Origin: Roseococcus thiosulfatophilus
GTDB lineage: Bacteria > Pseudomonadota > Alphaproteobacteria > Acetobacterales > Acetobacteraceae
DNA length: 64,000 bases
Reading direction: 5' to 3'
Assembly (NCBI RefSeq): GCF_017311575.1
Contig: NZ_JAFFQY010000002.1
Location: 107,996 to 171,995, forward strand
In this document: in pieces, positions 44,253 to 53,321 of the stretch
Numbering within the stretch: position 1 is the first letter of the stretch
Layout: every line of letters starts with the position of its first letter
Position numbers and translations under genes: made by a program
The notes under the pieces: model-generated
Databases searched by the model: none
Told to the model about the DNA's origin: nothing
The model's input: the letters and a program-made list of their open reading frames with translations, nothing else

Positions 44253-45826
44253 GGCCGCATCACGCCGCCGACATAGCCCGCGGGCGCGTGCAGCCCCGCC
44301 GCCGTGTCGTGCATGTAGCGCATCACCGGCCCGGCCATGAGGGTGAGGCCGAGGCACAGCGCGAGCAGCCCGGCCACGGGCAGGATCTCGGCCATGGCGA
44401 CACGCGGCGGCGGGCCCGGCGCGGCCCAGAAGGCGTCCATGCCCACCCGCGTCATGGCGATGAGGCAGGCGAGGCCCGAGAGGATCAGCGCGGCCAGCAC
44501 GGCCCAGGTGGTGGCGGGGAGGCCGTCTGCCCCCGTGCCGATCAGCGGTGCCAGGATGGCGAATTTGGCGAGGAAGCCCGAGAGCGGCGGCAGCCCCGCC
44601 AGCAGCAGCGCGCAGGCCATGAAGCCCAGCCCCAGAAGCGCCATGATGGCGGGGATGGCGACGCCGATCTCCTCGTCATCGTCGAGGTATTCCTCCTCCG
44701 CGCCCTCGCCGAAGGCCTCGCGCGTCACGGCCAGCACGTCCGCGCCCACCTCGCGCCCGCGCTCGATCAGTTCGATCAGCAGGAAAAGCGCCGCGATCGC
44801 GAGCACGGAACTGGTCATGTAGAACAGCGCGCCGCCCGTCACCGCCACTTGCCCCGCGCCCAGCGCCGCCAGCAGCGTGCCGGAGGAGACGATGACGCAG
44901 GCACCGGCCAGCCGCGCCATGTTCTGCGTGGCCAGCACGGCGAGCGAGCCGAAGGCGATGGTGGCAAGCCCACCCAGCATCAGCCAGGTGCCGCCGAAGC
45001 CCGAAGACGCCCCGGCCTCGTCCCCGAACAGCAGCAGCCACAGCCGCAGCACGGCATAGATGCCCACCTTGCTCAGTAGGGAGAGGATGGCGGCCGCCGG
45101 CGCGCTGGCCGCGCCATAGGTGCCGGGCAGCCAGAACCCCACCGGCCACATGGCGGCCTTGATGAGGAAGGCGACGCCCAGGATGGCGCAGCCCGTCTCC
45201 AGCAAAGCGCGGTCCTCGGCCGCGATGTCGTGCATGCGGGCCGCGAGGTCCGCCATATTGAGCGTGCCCGCCACGCCATAGATGACGCTGACCCCCACCA
45301 GGAAAACCAGCGAGGCCGCGAGGTTGATCGCGATGTAGTGCAGCCCCGCCCGCACCCGCGCCGTGCCCGAGCCGTGCAGCGCGAGCCCGTAGGAGGCCGC
45401 CAGCATCACCTCGAAGAAGACGAAGAGGTTGAACAGGTCGCCCGCCAGGAAGGCGCCGTTGAGCCCCATGAGCTGGAACTGGAACAGCGGATGGAAATGC
45501 GCCCCCGCCCGGTCCCACCGGGCCAGCGCGAAGACATGGGCGGCCAGGCCCAGCACGGAAGCCAGCACCAGCATCAGCGCGGAGAGCCGGTCCAGCACCA
45601 GCACGATGCCGAAGCTGGAAGGCCAGTTGCCGAGGCGATAGAGCTGCACCTCGGCCGCCGACGCGCCGTCGGCGCGCAGCAACAACATGGCGGCCACCAC
45701 CACCAGCGCGGCGGTGGCGGCGAGGCCCAGCGCCGTCTGCAGCACGCGCCGCCGCTCGCCCAGCAGCATCATCAGCGCGCCGGCGAAGAGCGGGATGATG
45801 ATCGGCGCGATGACGAGATGTGTCAT
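44249..45826 (-). CDS. mrpD: Mrp antiporter subunit D
   Basis: 525-residue NuoN/M-like proton-translocating subunit, ATG at 45826, overlapping the mrpC stop by four bases. About 14 helices; FVFFEVMLAASYGLALHGSG holds the conserved Glu in TM5 and FLIKAAMWPVGFWLPGTYGA the TM7-8 Lys-containing loop. A frame open to 46117 is not used. With MrpA it forms the proton path of the antiporter. Confidence 0.95.
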   Translation of the reverse strand: MTHLVIAPIIIPLFAGALMMLLGERRRVLQTALGLAATAALVVVAAMLLLRADGASAAEVQLYRLGNWPSSFGIVLVLDRLSALMLVLASVLGLAAHVFALARWDRAGAHFHPLFQFQLMGLNGAFLAGDLFNLFVFFEVMLAASYGLALHGSGTARVRAGLHYIAINLAASLVFLVGVSVIYGVAGTLNMADLAARMHDIAAEDRALLETGCAILGVAFLIKAAMWPVGFWLPGTYGAASAPAAAILSLLSKVGIYAVLRLWLLLFGDEAGASSGFGGTWLMLGGLATIAFGSLAVLATQNMARLAGACVIVSSGTLLAALGAGQVAVTGGALFYMTSSVLAIAALFLLIELIERGREVGADVLAVTREAFGEGAEEEYLDDDEEIGVAIPAIMALLGLGFMACALLLAGLPPLSGFLAKFAILAPLIGTGADGLPATTWAVLAALILSGLACLIAMTRVGMDAFWAAPGPPPRVAMAEILPVAGLLALCLGLTLMAGPVMRYMHDTAAGLHAPAGYVGGVMRP

Positions 45827-46170
45827 CGGTCCTGCTCCCGCCCATCCACATGGTCGGTGCCGGTCAGGCCGCGCGCGGCCAGCAGCACCACGAGGAACAG
45901 CGCCGTGGTGGCGAAGCTGATGACGATGGCCGTCAGCACCAGCGCCTGGGGCAGCGGGTCGGCATGGGTCGTGAGGTCGCCGACCCCGCCCGGCTCCAGC
46001 ACCGGCGCCGCGCCCGTCCGCAGCCCGCCCGTGGAGAAGATGAAGAGATTCACCGCGTAGGAGAGCAGCGACAGCCCCATGATGACCTGGAAGGTGCGCG
46101 GCCGCAGCAGCAGCCACACGCCCGAGCCGGTCAGCACCCCGATGCCGATGGCGACGACCAGCTCCATCAA
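45823..46170 (-). CDS. mrpC: Mrp antiporter subunit C
   Basis: 115-residue NuoK-like subunit with three helices: MELVVAIGIGVLTGSGVWLL, LSLLSYAVNLFIFSTGGL and QALVLTAIVISFATTALFLV. It overlaps mrpA by four bases upstream and mrpD by four bases downstream. Confidence 0.95.
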   Translation of the reverse strand: MMELVVAIGIGVLTGSGVWLLLRPRTFQVIMGLSLLSYAVNLFIFSTGGLRTGAAPVLEPGGVGDLTTHADPLPQALVLTAIVISFATTALFLVVLLAARGLTGTDHVDGREQDR

Positions 46171-49085
46171 TCCTCTCCCGGCACCAGGGCGCGGGGGGCC
46201 GTTTCGGCCCGGCGCTCCGCGCGGTGGCCGCGGACGGACTGGTGCGCCAGCGCGATCAGCATCAGCACCGTGGCCCCCACCACCAGGGCGAAGACGCCGA
46301 TGTCGAAGAGGAGCGCGCTCGCCGTCGGCACGCGGCCTATCCAGGGCAGGTCGGCATAGGCGAAGTAGGTGGTCAGGAAGGGCATGCCGAAGAACAGCGA
46401 GGCCAGCCCCACGCCGCCCGCCAGCAGCAGCCCCGTCCCCATCCAGCGCAGCGGCAGCACGCGCAGCTTCTCCTCGGTCCAGGCCGCGCCGCCGATCATG
46501 TATTGCAGGATGATGGCGATGGAGGCCACCAGCCCCGCCGCGAAGCCGCCGCCGGGCTGGTCATGCCCGCGCAGCAGCAGGTGAACAGCCAGGATGCAGA
46601 TGACGGGAAACAGCAGCCGCGTCAGCACCGAGGGCACCAGCAGCCAGTCCGCCACCGTGTCGCCGTCGCGCCGGTCGGGCCGCTCGGCGTCGCGGGCGGA
46701 CTGGTCGCGCTGCTGCTCGGGCACCTCCACGCTCTCGGGCGCGGGGCGGAAGCGGCGCAGCAGGGCGAAGACCGTGAGCGCGACGGCGCCGAGCACGAAG
46801 ATCTCGCCCAGCGTGTCGAAGGCGCGGAAATCCACCAGAATGACGTTCACCACATTGGTGCCGCCGCCCTCGGTATAGGCGCGGGCCAGGAAATGCTGGG
46901 CCAGCAGGTCGGGGGGCGTGCGCGTCATCACCGCGAAGGCGAGTGCCGCCATGCCCAAGCCCGCCGCGATGGCGATGGCGAGGTCGCGCAGGCGGCGGCT
47001 GATGGTGACCACCTCCACGCCCGTGGCCCCCGGCTTGTCCATGCGCTTCGGCAGCCAGCGCAGGCCCAGCACCAGCAGCACGGTCGTCACCACCTCCACC
47101 AGAAGCTGGGTCAGGGCGAGGTCGGGGGCGGAGAACCACACGAAGGTGATGCAGACCACGAGCCCCGCGCCGCCCAGCAGCATGATGGCCGCGAAGCGGT
47201 GGAACTTGGCCTGCCAGGCCGCGCCCAGCGCGCAGGCGGCCCCCACCACCCAGACGAGGGCGATGACCGGGTCCACCCCCTGCGGCACCAGGTTGCCCGG
47301 CCCCACGCCGCGATGCCAGGCCGCGAAGCCCCCCGCTGCCAGTGCCAGCAACAGCACCATGCGAAGCTGCTGCTGCAGCCGCCGCGTGCCGAGCACCCCC
47401 TCCAGCCGCCGCGCGAGGCGCCAGGAGAGGAAGACCAGCGCGCGTTCGAAGATGCGCCGGCCTTCCAGGCGGCGGATCAGCGGCGGGCCCTCGATGCCGC
47501 TGCGCAGGTGCTTCTGCAGGGCCATATAAAGCACCACGCCGCCGCCGAGGGCGATCATGCTCATCACCAGCGGCAGGTTCACGCCGTGCCAGACGGCGAG
47601 GCTGTAGTAAGGCGTCGCCTCGCCGAGCACGGAACGCGCGGCGAGGTCGAGGAAGGGCCCCACCGTCGCGGCCGGCAGCACGCCCACGAAGATGCAGCCC
47701 AGCACCAGGATCTCGACGGGGAAGCGCATCCAGGCCGGCGGTTCGTGCGGCTGGCGCGGCAGGTCCTGGGGGTCGGGGCCGAAGAAGGTGCCGTGGATGA
47801 AGCGCAGCGAGTAGGTCACGCTGAAGGCCGAGGCGAGCATCGCCACCAGCGGCAGCACGAGCAGCCCATCGGCCGAGAGCGCCTCCTCGAAGAACATCTC
47901 CTTCGAGATGAAACCGTTCAGCAGCGGCACGCCCGCCATGGCCGCCGCCGCCACGAGCGCGAGGCGCCCTGTGAAGGGCATGGTGCGGTTCAGCCCCGAC
48001 AAGCGGCGGATGTCGCGCGTGCCGGACTCGTGGTCAATGATGCCCGCCGCCATGAAGAGCGAGGCCTTGAAGGTGGCGTGGTTCAGGATGTGGAAGATGG
48101 CCGCCACCAGCGCCAGATGGCTGTTCAGCCCGAGCAGCAGCGTGATCAGCCCGAGGTGGCTGATGGTGGAATAGGCCAGCAGCCCCTTCAGGTCATGCTG
48201 GAAGATGGCGACATAGGCGCCGACCAGCAGGGTGATCAGCCCCGCCGTGCCCACGATCCAGAACCAGGCATCGGTGCCGGCCATGACGGGCCAGAGCCGC
48301 ACCATGAGGAACAGCCCCACCTTCACCAGCGTCGCCGAATGCAGATAGGCCGAGACGGGGGTGGGGGCCGCCATGGCGTGCGGCAGCCAGAAATGGAAGG
48401 GGAATTGAGCGCTCTTGGTCAGCGCGCCCAGCAGCACCAGCACCAGGGCCGGCAGATAGAGCGGGTGGTTCCGGATGGCATCGCCCGAGGCCAACACCAC
48501 GTCGAGGTCATGGCTGCCGACGATGTGGCCGATCAGCAGCAGGCCCGCGAAGAGGCAGAGCCCGCCCGTGGCCGTCACCGTCAGCGCGATGCGCGCCCCG
48601 TCCCGCGCGGCCTGGGTGTGATGCCAATAGCCGATCAGCAGGAAGGAGAAGAGGGAGGTCATCTCCCAGAAGAAGGCGAGCTGGATGAGATTGCCCGACA
48701 GCACCAGCCCGCACATCGCGCCCATGAAGGCCAGCAGGAAGGCGAAGAAGCGCGGCACCGGGTCTTCGGTGGACATGTAGTAGCGCGCATAGACCACGAC
48801 CAGCGCGCCGATGCCCGTGACCATCCCGGCGAACAGCCAGGCCAGCCCGTCCATCCGCAGCACGAAGTTCAGCCCGAGCTGCGGCACCCAGGCGAATTCC
48901 GCCCGCAACACGCCGCCCTGGGAGATGGTGGGATAGGCGGTCCAGACCAGCGCCAGCCCCGCCAGCGCCACGCCGCCCGCCAGGTAGGCGGCGGCATTGC
49001 GCGCATGGGTCGCGAGAAGCGAAGCGGCCAGCGCGCCCAGGAAGGGCAGCGCGACGAGGCTGAGGAGGAGGAGGCTGTCCGACAC
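46167..49085 (-). CDS. mrpA: Mrp antiporter subunit A-B fusion (PhaAB type)
   Basis: 972 residues. The first ~760 are MrpA: NuoL-like core with FFWEMTSLFSFLLIGYWH (TM5 Glu), LLGALTKSAQFPFHFWLPHA (TM7 Lys) and ATLVKVGLFLM, then the MrpA-specific C-terminal helices PDLALTQLLVEVVTTVLLVL. From about 800 on comes an MnhB domain (LLVPSVLTRLLFPVICILAV, DQPGGGFAAGLVASIAIILQ) fused to it, as in rhizobial PhaAB. There is no separate mrpB. The Mrp complex expels Na+ or K+ in exchange for protons and supports pH and salt tolerance. Confidence 0.95.
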   Translation of the reverse strand: MSDSLLLLSLVALPFLGALAASLLATHARNAAAYLAGGVALAGLALVWTAYPTISQGGVLRAEFAWVPQLGLNFVLRMDGLAWLFAGMVTGIGALVVVYARYYMSTEDPVPRFFAFLLAFMGAMCGLVLSGNLIQLAFFWEMTSLFSFLLIGYWHHTQAARDGARIALTVTATGGLCLFAGLLLIGHIVGSHDLDVVLASGDAIRNHPLYLPALVLVLLGALTKSAQFPFHFWLPHAMAAPTPVSAYLHSATLVKVGLFLMVRLWPVMAGTDAWFWIVGTAGLITLLVGAYVAIFQHDLKGLLAYSTISHLGLITLLLGLNSHLALVAAIFHILNHATFKASLFMAAGIIDHESGTRDIRRLSGLNRTMPFTGRLALVAAAAMAGVPLLNGFISKEMFFEEALSADGLLVLPLVAMLASAFSVTYSLRFIHGTFFGPDPQDLPRQPHEPPAWMRFPVEILVLGCIFVGVLPAATVGPFLDLAARSVLGEATPYYSLAVWHGVNLPLVMSMIALGGGVVLYMALQKHLRSGIEGPPLIRRLEGRRIFERALVFLSWRLARRLEGVLGTRRLQQQLRMVLLLALAAGGFAAWHRGVGPGNLVPQGVDPVIALVWVVGAACALGAAWQAKFHRFAAIMLLGGAGLVVCITFVWFSAPDLALTQLLVEVVTTVLLVLGLRWLPKRMDKPGATGVEVVTISRRLRDLAIAIAAGLGMAALAFAVMTRTPPDLLAQHFLARAYTEGGGTNVVNVILVDFRAFDTLGEIFVLGAVALTVFALLRRFRPAPESVEVPEQQRDQSARDAERPDRRDGDTVADWLLVPSVLTRLLFPVICILAVHLLLRGHDQPGGGFAAGLVASIAIILQYMIGGAAWTEEKLRVLPLRWMGTGLLLAGGVGLASLFFGMPFLTTYFAYADLPWIGRVPTASALLFDIGVFALVVGATVLMLIALAHQSVRGHRAERRAETAPRALVPGED

Positions 49086-49091
49086 CCTCCC

Positions 49092-49565
49092 TCAGCCATC
49101 CTGGCCGGGGCTGGGGGTGAGCAGGGAAGCGACCTCCTCCGGCGTGGCGGCGGCGCGCAGGCGGCGCAGGGTCTGCGGTTCGCGCAGCGCGCGGCAGGTC
49201 TCGGCGAGCGAGGGCAGGAAGCCCTCCGGCTCCGCCGCGGGCCAGAGGACTAGGATGACGAGGTCCACCGGCTCCTCGTCCCGCGCCTCATAGTCCACGG
49301 GGCGGGCCAGGCGGGCGAAGAGCATGGTGGGGGGGATTTCGCCCTCCATCCGCGCATGGGGCAGGGCGACGCCGCGACCGAGTGCCGTGGAGCCCAGCGC
49401 CTCGCGCGCCTGCACGGCGTCCAGCACCTCGCGCTCGGGCAGGTTCAGGCGGCGGGCGGCCTCGGCGGCGAGGGATTGCAGCACGGCGCGCTTGCTGCCG
49501 CCGGCGAAGCCCAGCAGCACGTCGGTGGGCGCGATGCGGATGGCATTCTGATCGGGAGCCGGCAT
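49092..49565 (-). CDS. PTS IIA-like nitrogen-regulatory protein (PtsN family) heading the mrp operon
   Basis: 157 residues from the ATG at 49565. It has the EIIA-Ntr/fructose fold: MPAPDQNAIRIAPTDVLLGF, AVLQSLAAEAARRLNLPE, and the phosphorylatable His in GSTALGRGVALPHARMEG, then EEPVDLVILVLWPAAEPEGF and LPSLAETCRALREPQTLRRL. Only six bases separate its stop from the mrpA start, so it is the first gene of the antiporter operon. In E. coli PtsN controls K+ uptake and KdpD by direct binding; here the arrangement suggests control of the cation antiporter. No PTS transport components are near. Confidence 0.88.
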   Translation of the reverse strand: MPAPDQNAIRIAPTDVLLGFAGGSKRAVLQSLAAEAARRLNLPEREVLDAVQAREALGSTALGRGVALPHARMEGEIPPTMLFARLARPVDYEARDEEPVDLVILVLWPAAEPEGFLPSLAETCRALREPQTLRRLRAAATPEEVASLLTPSPGQDG

Positions 49566-49599
49566 GCCTTGGAGATAGCCAACCCCTCCCCCCGCCGCA

Positions 49600-49614
49600 A
49601 TGCCGGGCCGGCAT
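49600..49614. promoter_or_regulatory. Palindrome in the divergent ptsN-like/oxidase promoter region
   Basis: ATGCCGGGCCGGCAT is a 7-bp inverted repeat with a single central base in the 90-bp space between the divergent ptsN-mrp operon and the three-subunit oxidase operon. It is a possible operator for either. Confidence 0.35.
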
Positions 49615-49655
49615 CCGGGGTTTGCACCGGAACGCGGCGCGGCCATGCTGCCGGC

Positions 49656-50777
49656 ATGACAAGGGCATTCGACATCGCGGTGGTCGGCGGCGGAATCGTG
49701 GGCCTGGCCGTGGCGCGGGGGCTGGCGGGCCGGGGCCTCGGCGTCGCCATACTGGATGAGGGCGACGTGGCGCGGCGTGCCAGCCGCGGCAACTTCGCCC
49801 TGGTCTGGGTGCAGTCCAAGGGGCTCGGCATGGCGCGCTATGGCGCCTGGACCACGGGCAGTGCCGCGCTCTGGCCCGGCTTCGCGGCGGCGCTGCGCGC
49901 GGAGACGGGGCAGGACGTGTCGCTGGCCCAGCCCGGGGGCTATTCGCTCTGCCTGTCGGAGGAGGAGCTGGACCGCCGCCGCGCCGCCATGATGCGCATG
50001 CACAACCAGCCCGGCTGGGAGCCCATCCCCTGGGAGGTGCAGGACCATGACCGCATCGCCCGCGCGATGCCGGGGCTGGGGCGCGACGTGGTGGGCGGCG
50101 TCTTCTGCCCGTTGGATGGGCATGTGAACTCGCTGCGGCTGTTCCGGGCGCTGCACGCCAGCGCGCTCGCGCGCGGCGCCACCTACCTGCCGGACCATCC
50201 GGTGCGGGACATCGCGCCGCTTCCGGGGGGCGGCTTTCGCATCACGACGGCGCAGGGCGAGATCGAGGCCGGGCGCATCGTGCTGGCGGCGGGGCTGGGC
50301 AATGCGGCGCTGGCGCCCATGGTGGGGCTTACCGCCCCGGTGCGGCCGCAGCGCGGCCAGGTGCTCGTGACCGAGCGCACCGCCCCCTTCCTGCCCCACC
50401 CCGTCGCCACCCTGCGGCAGACCGATGAGGGCAGCGTCATGATCGGCGACAGCAAGGAGGAGAACCCGGTGGATGAGGCCGTGGGGCCGGGCGTGCTGGC
50501 CGCCATGGCCCGGCGCGCGGCGCGCATGTTCCCGGTGCTGGGGGGCCTGAACATCGTCCGCAGCTGGGGCGCGCTGCGCGTCATGTCGCGGGATGGCTTC
50601 CCGGTCTATGACGAGAGCGAGACGGCGCCCGGCGCCTTCCTCGTCACCTGCCACAGCGGCGTGACCCTGGCGGCCGCGCATTCCGAGGTGCTGGCGCCCA
50701 TGATCGCGGGCGGGGGGCTGGAGGACTCGGTCGCCGCCTTCAGCGCGCGGAGGTTCGATGTTCCGTCGGCTGCATGA
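49656..50777 (+). CDS. FAD-dependent amine/imino-acid oxidase subunit (HcnC / opine oxidase B-like)
   Basis: 373-residue DAO-family flavoprotein. FDIAVVGGGIVGLAVARGLA (FAD Rossmann), NFALVWVQSKGLG, the typical VRPQRGQVLVTERT and a C-terminal ALRVMSRDGFPVYDES with GVTLAAAHSEVLAPMI. It is the catalytic amine-oxidising subunit of three-part dehydrogenases such as hydrogen cyanide synthase, nopaline/octopine oxidase and D-hydroxyproline dehydrogenase. The next gene, for a [2Fe-2S] protein, starts 20 bases before its stop. Confidence 0.88.
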   Translation: MTRAFDIAVVGGGIVGLAVARGLAGRGLGVAILDEGDVARRASRGNFALVWVQSKGLGMARYGAWTTGSAALWPGFAAALRAETGQDVSLAQPGGYSLCLSEEELDRRRAAMMRMHNQPGWEPIPWEVQDHDRIARAMPGLGRDVVGGVFCPLDGHVNSLRLFRALHASALARGATYLPDHPVRDIAPLPGGGFRITTAQGEIEAGRIVLAAGLGNAALAPMVGLTAPVRPQRGQVLVTERTAPFLPHPVATLRQTDEGSVMIGDSKEENPVDEAVGPGVLAAMARRAARMFPVLGGLNIVRSWGALRVMSRDGFPVYDESETAPGAFLVTCHSGVTLAAAHSEVLAPMIAGGGLEDSVAAFSARRFDVPSAA

Positions 50778-51051
50778 GGGCGCCACCCCCCTGCCCTTCA
50801 CCTTCGAGGGCGAGGCGGTGGAAGGGCGCGAGGGCGACAGCGTGGCCGCCGCCCTGCTGGCGCTGGGCCACGACGCGACGCGCGAGACGGGCGTCTCCGG
50901 CGCGCCCCGCGGGCCCTATTGCATGATGGGCGTCTGCTTCGACTGCCTGGTGATGATTGATGGCGTGGGCAACCGCCAGGCCTGCCTGGTGCCCCTGCGC
51001 GCGGGGATGGAGGTGCGCCGCCAGCGCGGCAGGCGGAAGGCGGGCGCATGA
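50758..51051 (+). CDS. [2Fe-2S] subunit of the three-part dehydrogenase (HcnA-like)
   Basis: 97 residues with the plant-type ferredoxin core: TFEGEAVEGREGDSVAAALL then GPYCMMGVCFDCLVMIDGVG and a fourth Cys in RQACLVPL, the CxxxxCxxC...C ligand set of HcnA/SoxX-type subunits. It overlaps the upstream oxidase gene by 20 bases and the downstream gene by four (ATGA). Confidence 0.9.
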   Translation: MFRRLHEGATPLPFTFEGEAVEGREGDSVAAALLALGHDATRETGVSGAPRGPYCMMGVCFDCLVMIDGVGNRQACLVPLRAGMEVRRQRGRRKAGA

Positions 51052-52469
51052 AGCGCCTGTCCGACGTCGCGTCGCTGCGCGAGGGCTATGACCTCGCCAT
51101 CATCGGCGCGGGCCCGGCCGGGATGGCCGCGGCGGCGACGGCCGGAGGGCGCGGCCTCTCAGTGCTGCTGCTGGACGAGAACCCGGGGCTGGGCGGGCAG
51201 GTGCACCGGGGCGTGGAGGCCTCACCACTTGCCGCCGTGCCGGCGCTGGCCAATGTGCCGGGCGCCGGGCGCGCCCTGGCCCAGGCCGCCGCCCGCGCCG
51301 AGGTGGAATTCCTGCCCGGCGCCACCGTCTGGCACCTGGACGCGGCTCGGCGCATCGGTGTCTCGGCGGGCGGGGCGGCGCGCATGGTGGTGGCGCGGCG
51401 CGTCATCATCGCCACGGGCGCGCTGGAGCGGCCCATGCCCATCCCCGGCTGGACCCTGCCCGGCGTGATGAGCGTGGGGGCCGCGCAGACGCTGCTGAAG
51501 GCGCAGGGGCTGGTGCCGGAGGGGCGCGTGGTGATGGCGGGCAGCGGGCCGCTGCTGTGGCTCTACGCCGCGCAGCTTGTGGCGGCGGGCCACCCGCCCG
51601 CGCTGCTGCTGGACACGACGCCGCGGGCGAACTGGCGGGCGGCGCTGCCGCATCTCTGGGATTTCCTGCGCTCCCCTTACGCCGCCAAGGGCGCGGGGCT
51701 GCTGGCGCGGGTGCGGCGGGGGGTGCGGGTGGTGTCGGGCGTGGCGTCGCTTGCCATCCGCGCGGCGCCGGGCGGGCTGGAGGTGGCCTGGCCCGGCGGG
51801 ACGGCGCGGGCGGACCGCGTGCTGCTGCACCAGGGCGTGGTGCCGCAGACGAACCTGGCCCAGGCCGCGGGCTGCGAACTGGCTTGGGACAAGGCCCAGG
51901 CCTGCTTCGTGCCGCGCACCGACGGCTGGGGCGAGACGAACCTCCCGGGCATCGCCATCGCGGGGGACACGGCCGGCATCGCGGGCGCGGAGGCGGCGGA
52001 GGCCTCGGGGCATGTCGCCGCGCTGGCGGCGCTGCACGCGCTGGGCGCGCTGGACGGCGCGGCGCGCGATGCCGCCGCCGCGCCGCACCAGGCCGCCCGC
52101 GCGCGCTGGCGGCGCGGACGCGCCTTCCTCGATGCGCTGTATCTGCCCGCGCCCGGCTTCCGTGTGGCGCCGGACGAGGCGATCGCCTGCCGCTGCGAGG
52201 AGGTGACGGGGGCGGCGCTGCGCGAGGCCGTGCGCCTCGGCGCCACGGGCCCGAACCAGGCCAAGGCCTTCCTGCGCTGCGGCATGGGTCCCTGCCAGGG
52301 GCGCATGTGCATGCTGACGGTGGTGGAGACCATCGTGGCCGCGCGGGGCGTGGCGCCTGGCACGATCAAGCCGCTGCGCATCCGCCCGCCGGTGAAGCCC
52401 GTGACCTTGGCCGAGATCGCGGCCATGGACAGCACGGAGGCCGAGCGCGCGGCGGTGGAGGGGCGTTAG
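51048..52469 (+). CDS. NAD(P)/FAD oxidoreductase subunit with BFD-like domain (HcnB / opine oxidase A-like)
   Basis: 473 residues. The N-terminal two-dinucleotide-binding fold has YDLAIIGAGPAGMAAAATAG and a second GRVVMAGSGPLLWLYAAQLV; GVVPQTNLAQAAG and AIAGDTAGIAGAEAAEASGH close the FAD site. The C-terminal [2Fe-2S] BFD-like domain has CRCEEVTGAALREAVRLGA, with RCGMGPCQGRMC completing four Cys. It completes the three-subunit dehydrogenase with the two upstream genes. Likely substrate is an imino acid, glycine-like or opine compound; not decidable here. Confidence 0.9.
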   Translation: MKRLSDVASLREGYDLAIIGAGPAGMAAAATAGGRGLSVLLLDENPGLGGQVHRGVEASPLAAVPALANVPGAGRALAQAAARAEVEFLPGATVWHLDAARRIGVSAGGAARMVVARRVIIATGALERPMPIPGWTLPGVMSVGAAQTLLKAQGLVPEGRVVMAGSGPLLWLYAAQLVAAGHPPALLLDTTPRANWRAALPHLWDFLRSPYAAKGAGLLARVRRGVRVVSGVASLAIRAAPGGLEVAWPGGTARADRVLLHQGVVPQTNLAQAAGCELAWDKAQACFVPRTDGWGETNLPGIAIAGDTAGIAGAEAAEASGHVAALAALHALGALDGAARDAAAAPHQAARARWRRGRAFLDALYLPAPGFRVAPDEAIACRCEEVTGAALREAVRLGATGPNQAKAFLRCGMGPCQGRMCMLTVVETIVAARGVAPGTIKPLRIRPPVKPVTLAEIAAMDSTEAERAAVEGR

Positions 52470-52528
52470 CCTCAGATCGGCTTCGGTGGAAGCACCCAAG
52501 CCGCGAAGCCGCCGCTCGGCGGACGGAC

Positions 52529-53224
52529 TCAGCGCGGCCGGCAGGTCGTCAGGCTGGCGGCGGCGAAGCCGGGCACGCCGCTGGGGCCCACCACCAGGCG
52601 CAACTCGGTGTTGCCCAGCATGAGGCTCGCCTCCGCGGGCAGGCCGGTCATGGTGGCGCTGCCGCCCTCCACGCCCAGCCCCGCGAAGGTGACGGTGGTG
52701 GCGGCGTTGAGGTCCGTGGCGGTGGCGGGGGCGACGGCGCGCACGGTGATCATGCCCTCCGCGAAGCTGGTGCTGTCATCCTCCGCGCCGCGCGGCCCGA
52801 TGCCGATGCGGAAGCGGCGCGACACCACCGGCCCGTCGCAGCGGGACGCCGGTTCCGCGCGCGCGATGACGTCCGACATGCGCGCGGGCGTGAGACCCGC
52901 GTCCAGCCGCTCGCGCAGCCGTGCCACAAGCTGGGCCATGTCGCCCTGCGGCACCTCGCGGTCATAGCGCTGGCGCAGCGCGGCCAGCGCCGTGCGGGCG
53001 GTGTCGCGTTCGGCCTGGAGGTCGCGGTTGCGCTGCTCGAGGTCGCGTTGGGTCGCGAGGGAGCGTTGCAGGTTCGCCTCCAGCCGCTCCACCTCGAGCC
53101 GCGCGAGCTGGGAGCCGGCCTGGTGCGCCGCATAGCCGATCGCGACGAAGATGCCCGCCACGGTCAGCCATTTCACGAGGGGCCACCAGTTCTGCCGGCC
53201 CCTGCTGCCCCGTCTCCTGCGCAC
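52529..53224 (-). CDS. Membrane-anchored coiled-coil protein of unknown function
   Basis: 231 residues from a GTG at 53224. A basic N-terminus and one membrane helix (WLTVAGIFVAIGYAAHQAG) are followed by a coiled coil of about 60 residues (LEVERLEANLQRSLATQRDL, QRNRDLQAERDTARTALAAL) and a C-terminal domain of about 130 residues rich in beta strands (RRFRIGIGPRGAEDD, ITVRAVAPATATDLN). The topology suggests a periplasmic or cytoplasmic side scaffold. No family is recognised. Confidence 0.75.
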   Translation of the reverse strand: MRRRRGSRGRQNWWPLVKWLTVAGIFVAIGYAAHQAGSQLARLEVERLEANLQRSLATQRDLEQRNRDLQAERDTARTALAALRQRYDREVPQGDMAQLVARLRERLDAGLTPARMSDVIARAEPASRCDGPVVSRRFRIGIGPRGAEDDSTSFAEGMITVRAVAPATATDLNAATTVTFAGLGVEGGSATMTGLPAEASLMLGNTELRLVVGPSGVPGFAAASLTTCRPR

Positions 53225-53321
53225 CGCCTACCTCATCCCGGCATGGCCCACCTTGGTGCGGCGGACCTGACGCTGGGGTTCTACAGGCAGCGGGGCTTGC
53301 GGGACAACCTCGCGCGGCGCC

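Noticed and set aside
46224..49253. A plus-strand frame of about 1000 codons over mrpA
   Set aside because: Low-complexity His/Gln/Arg-rich translation antisense to the well-supported mrpA.
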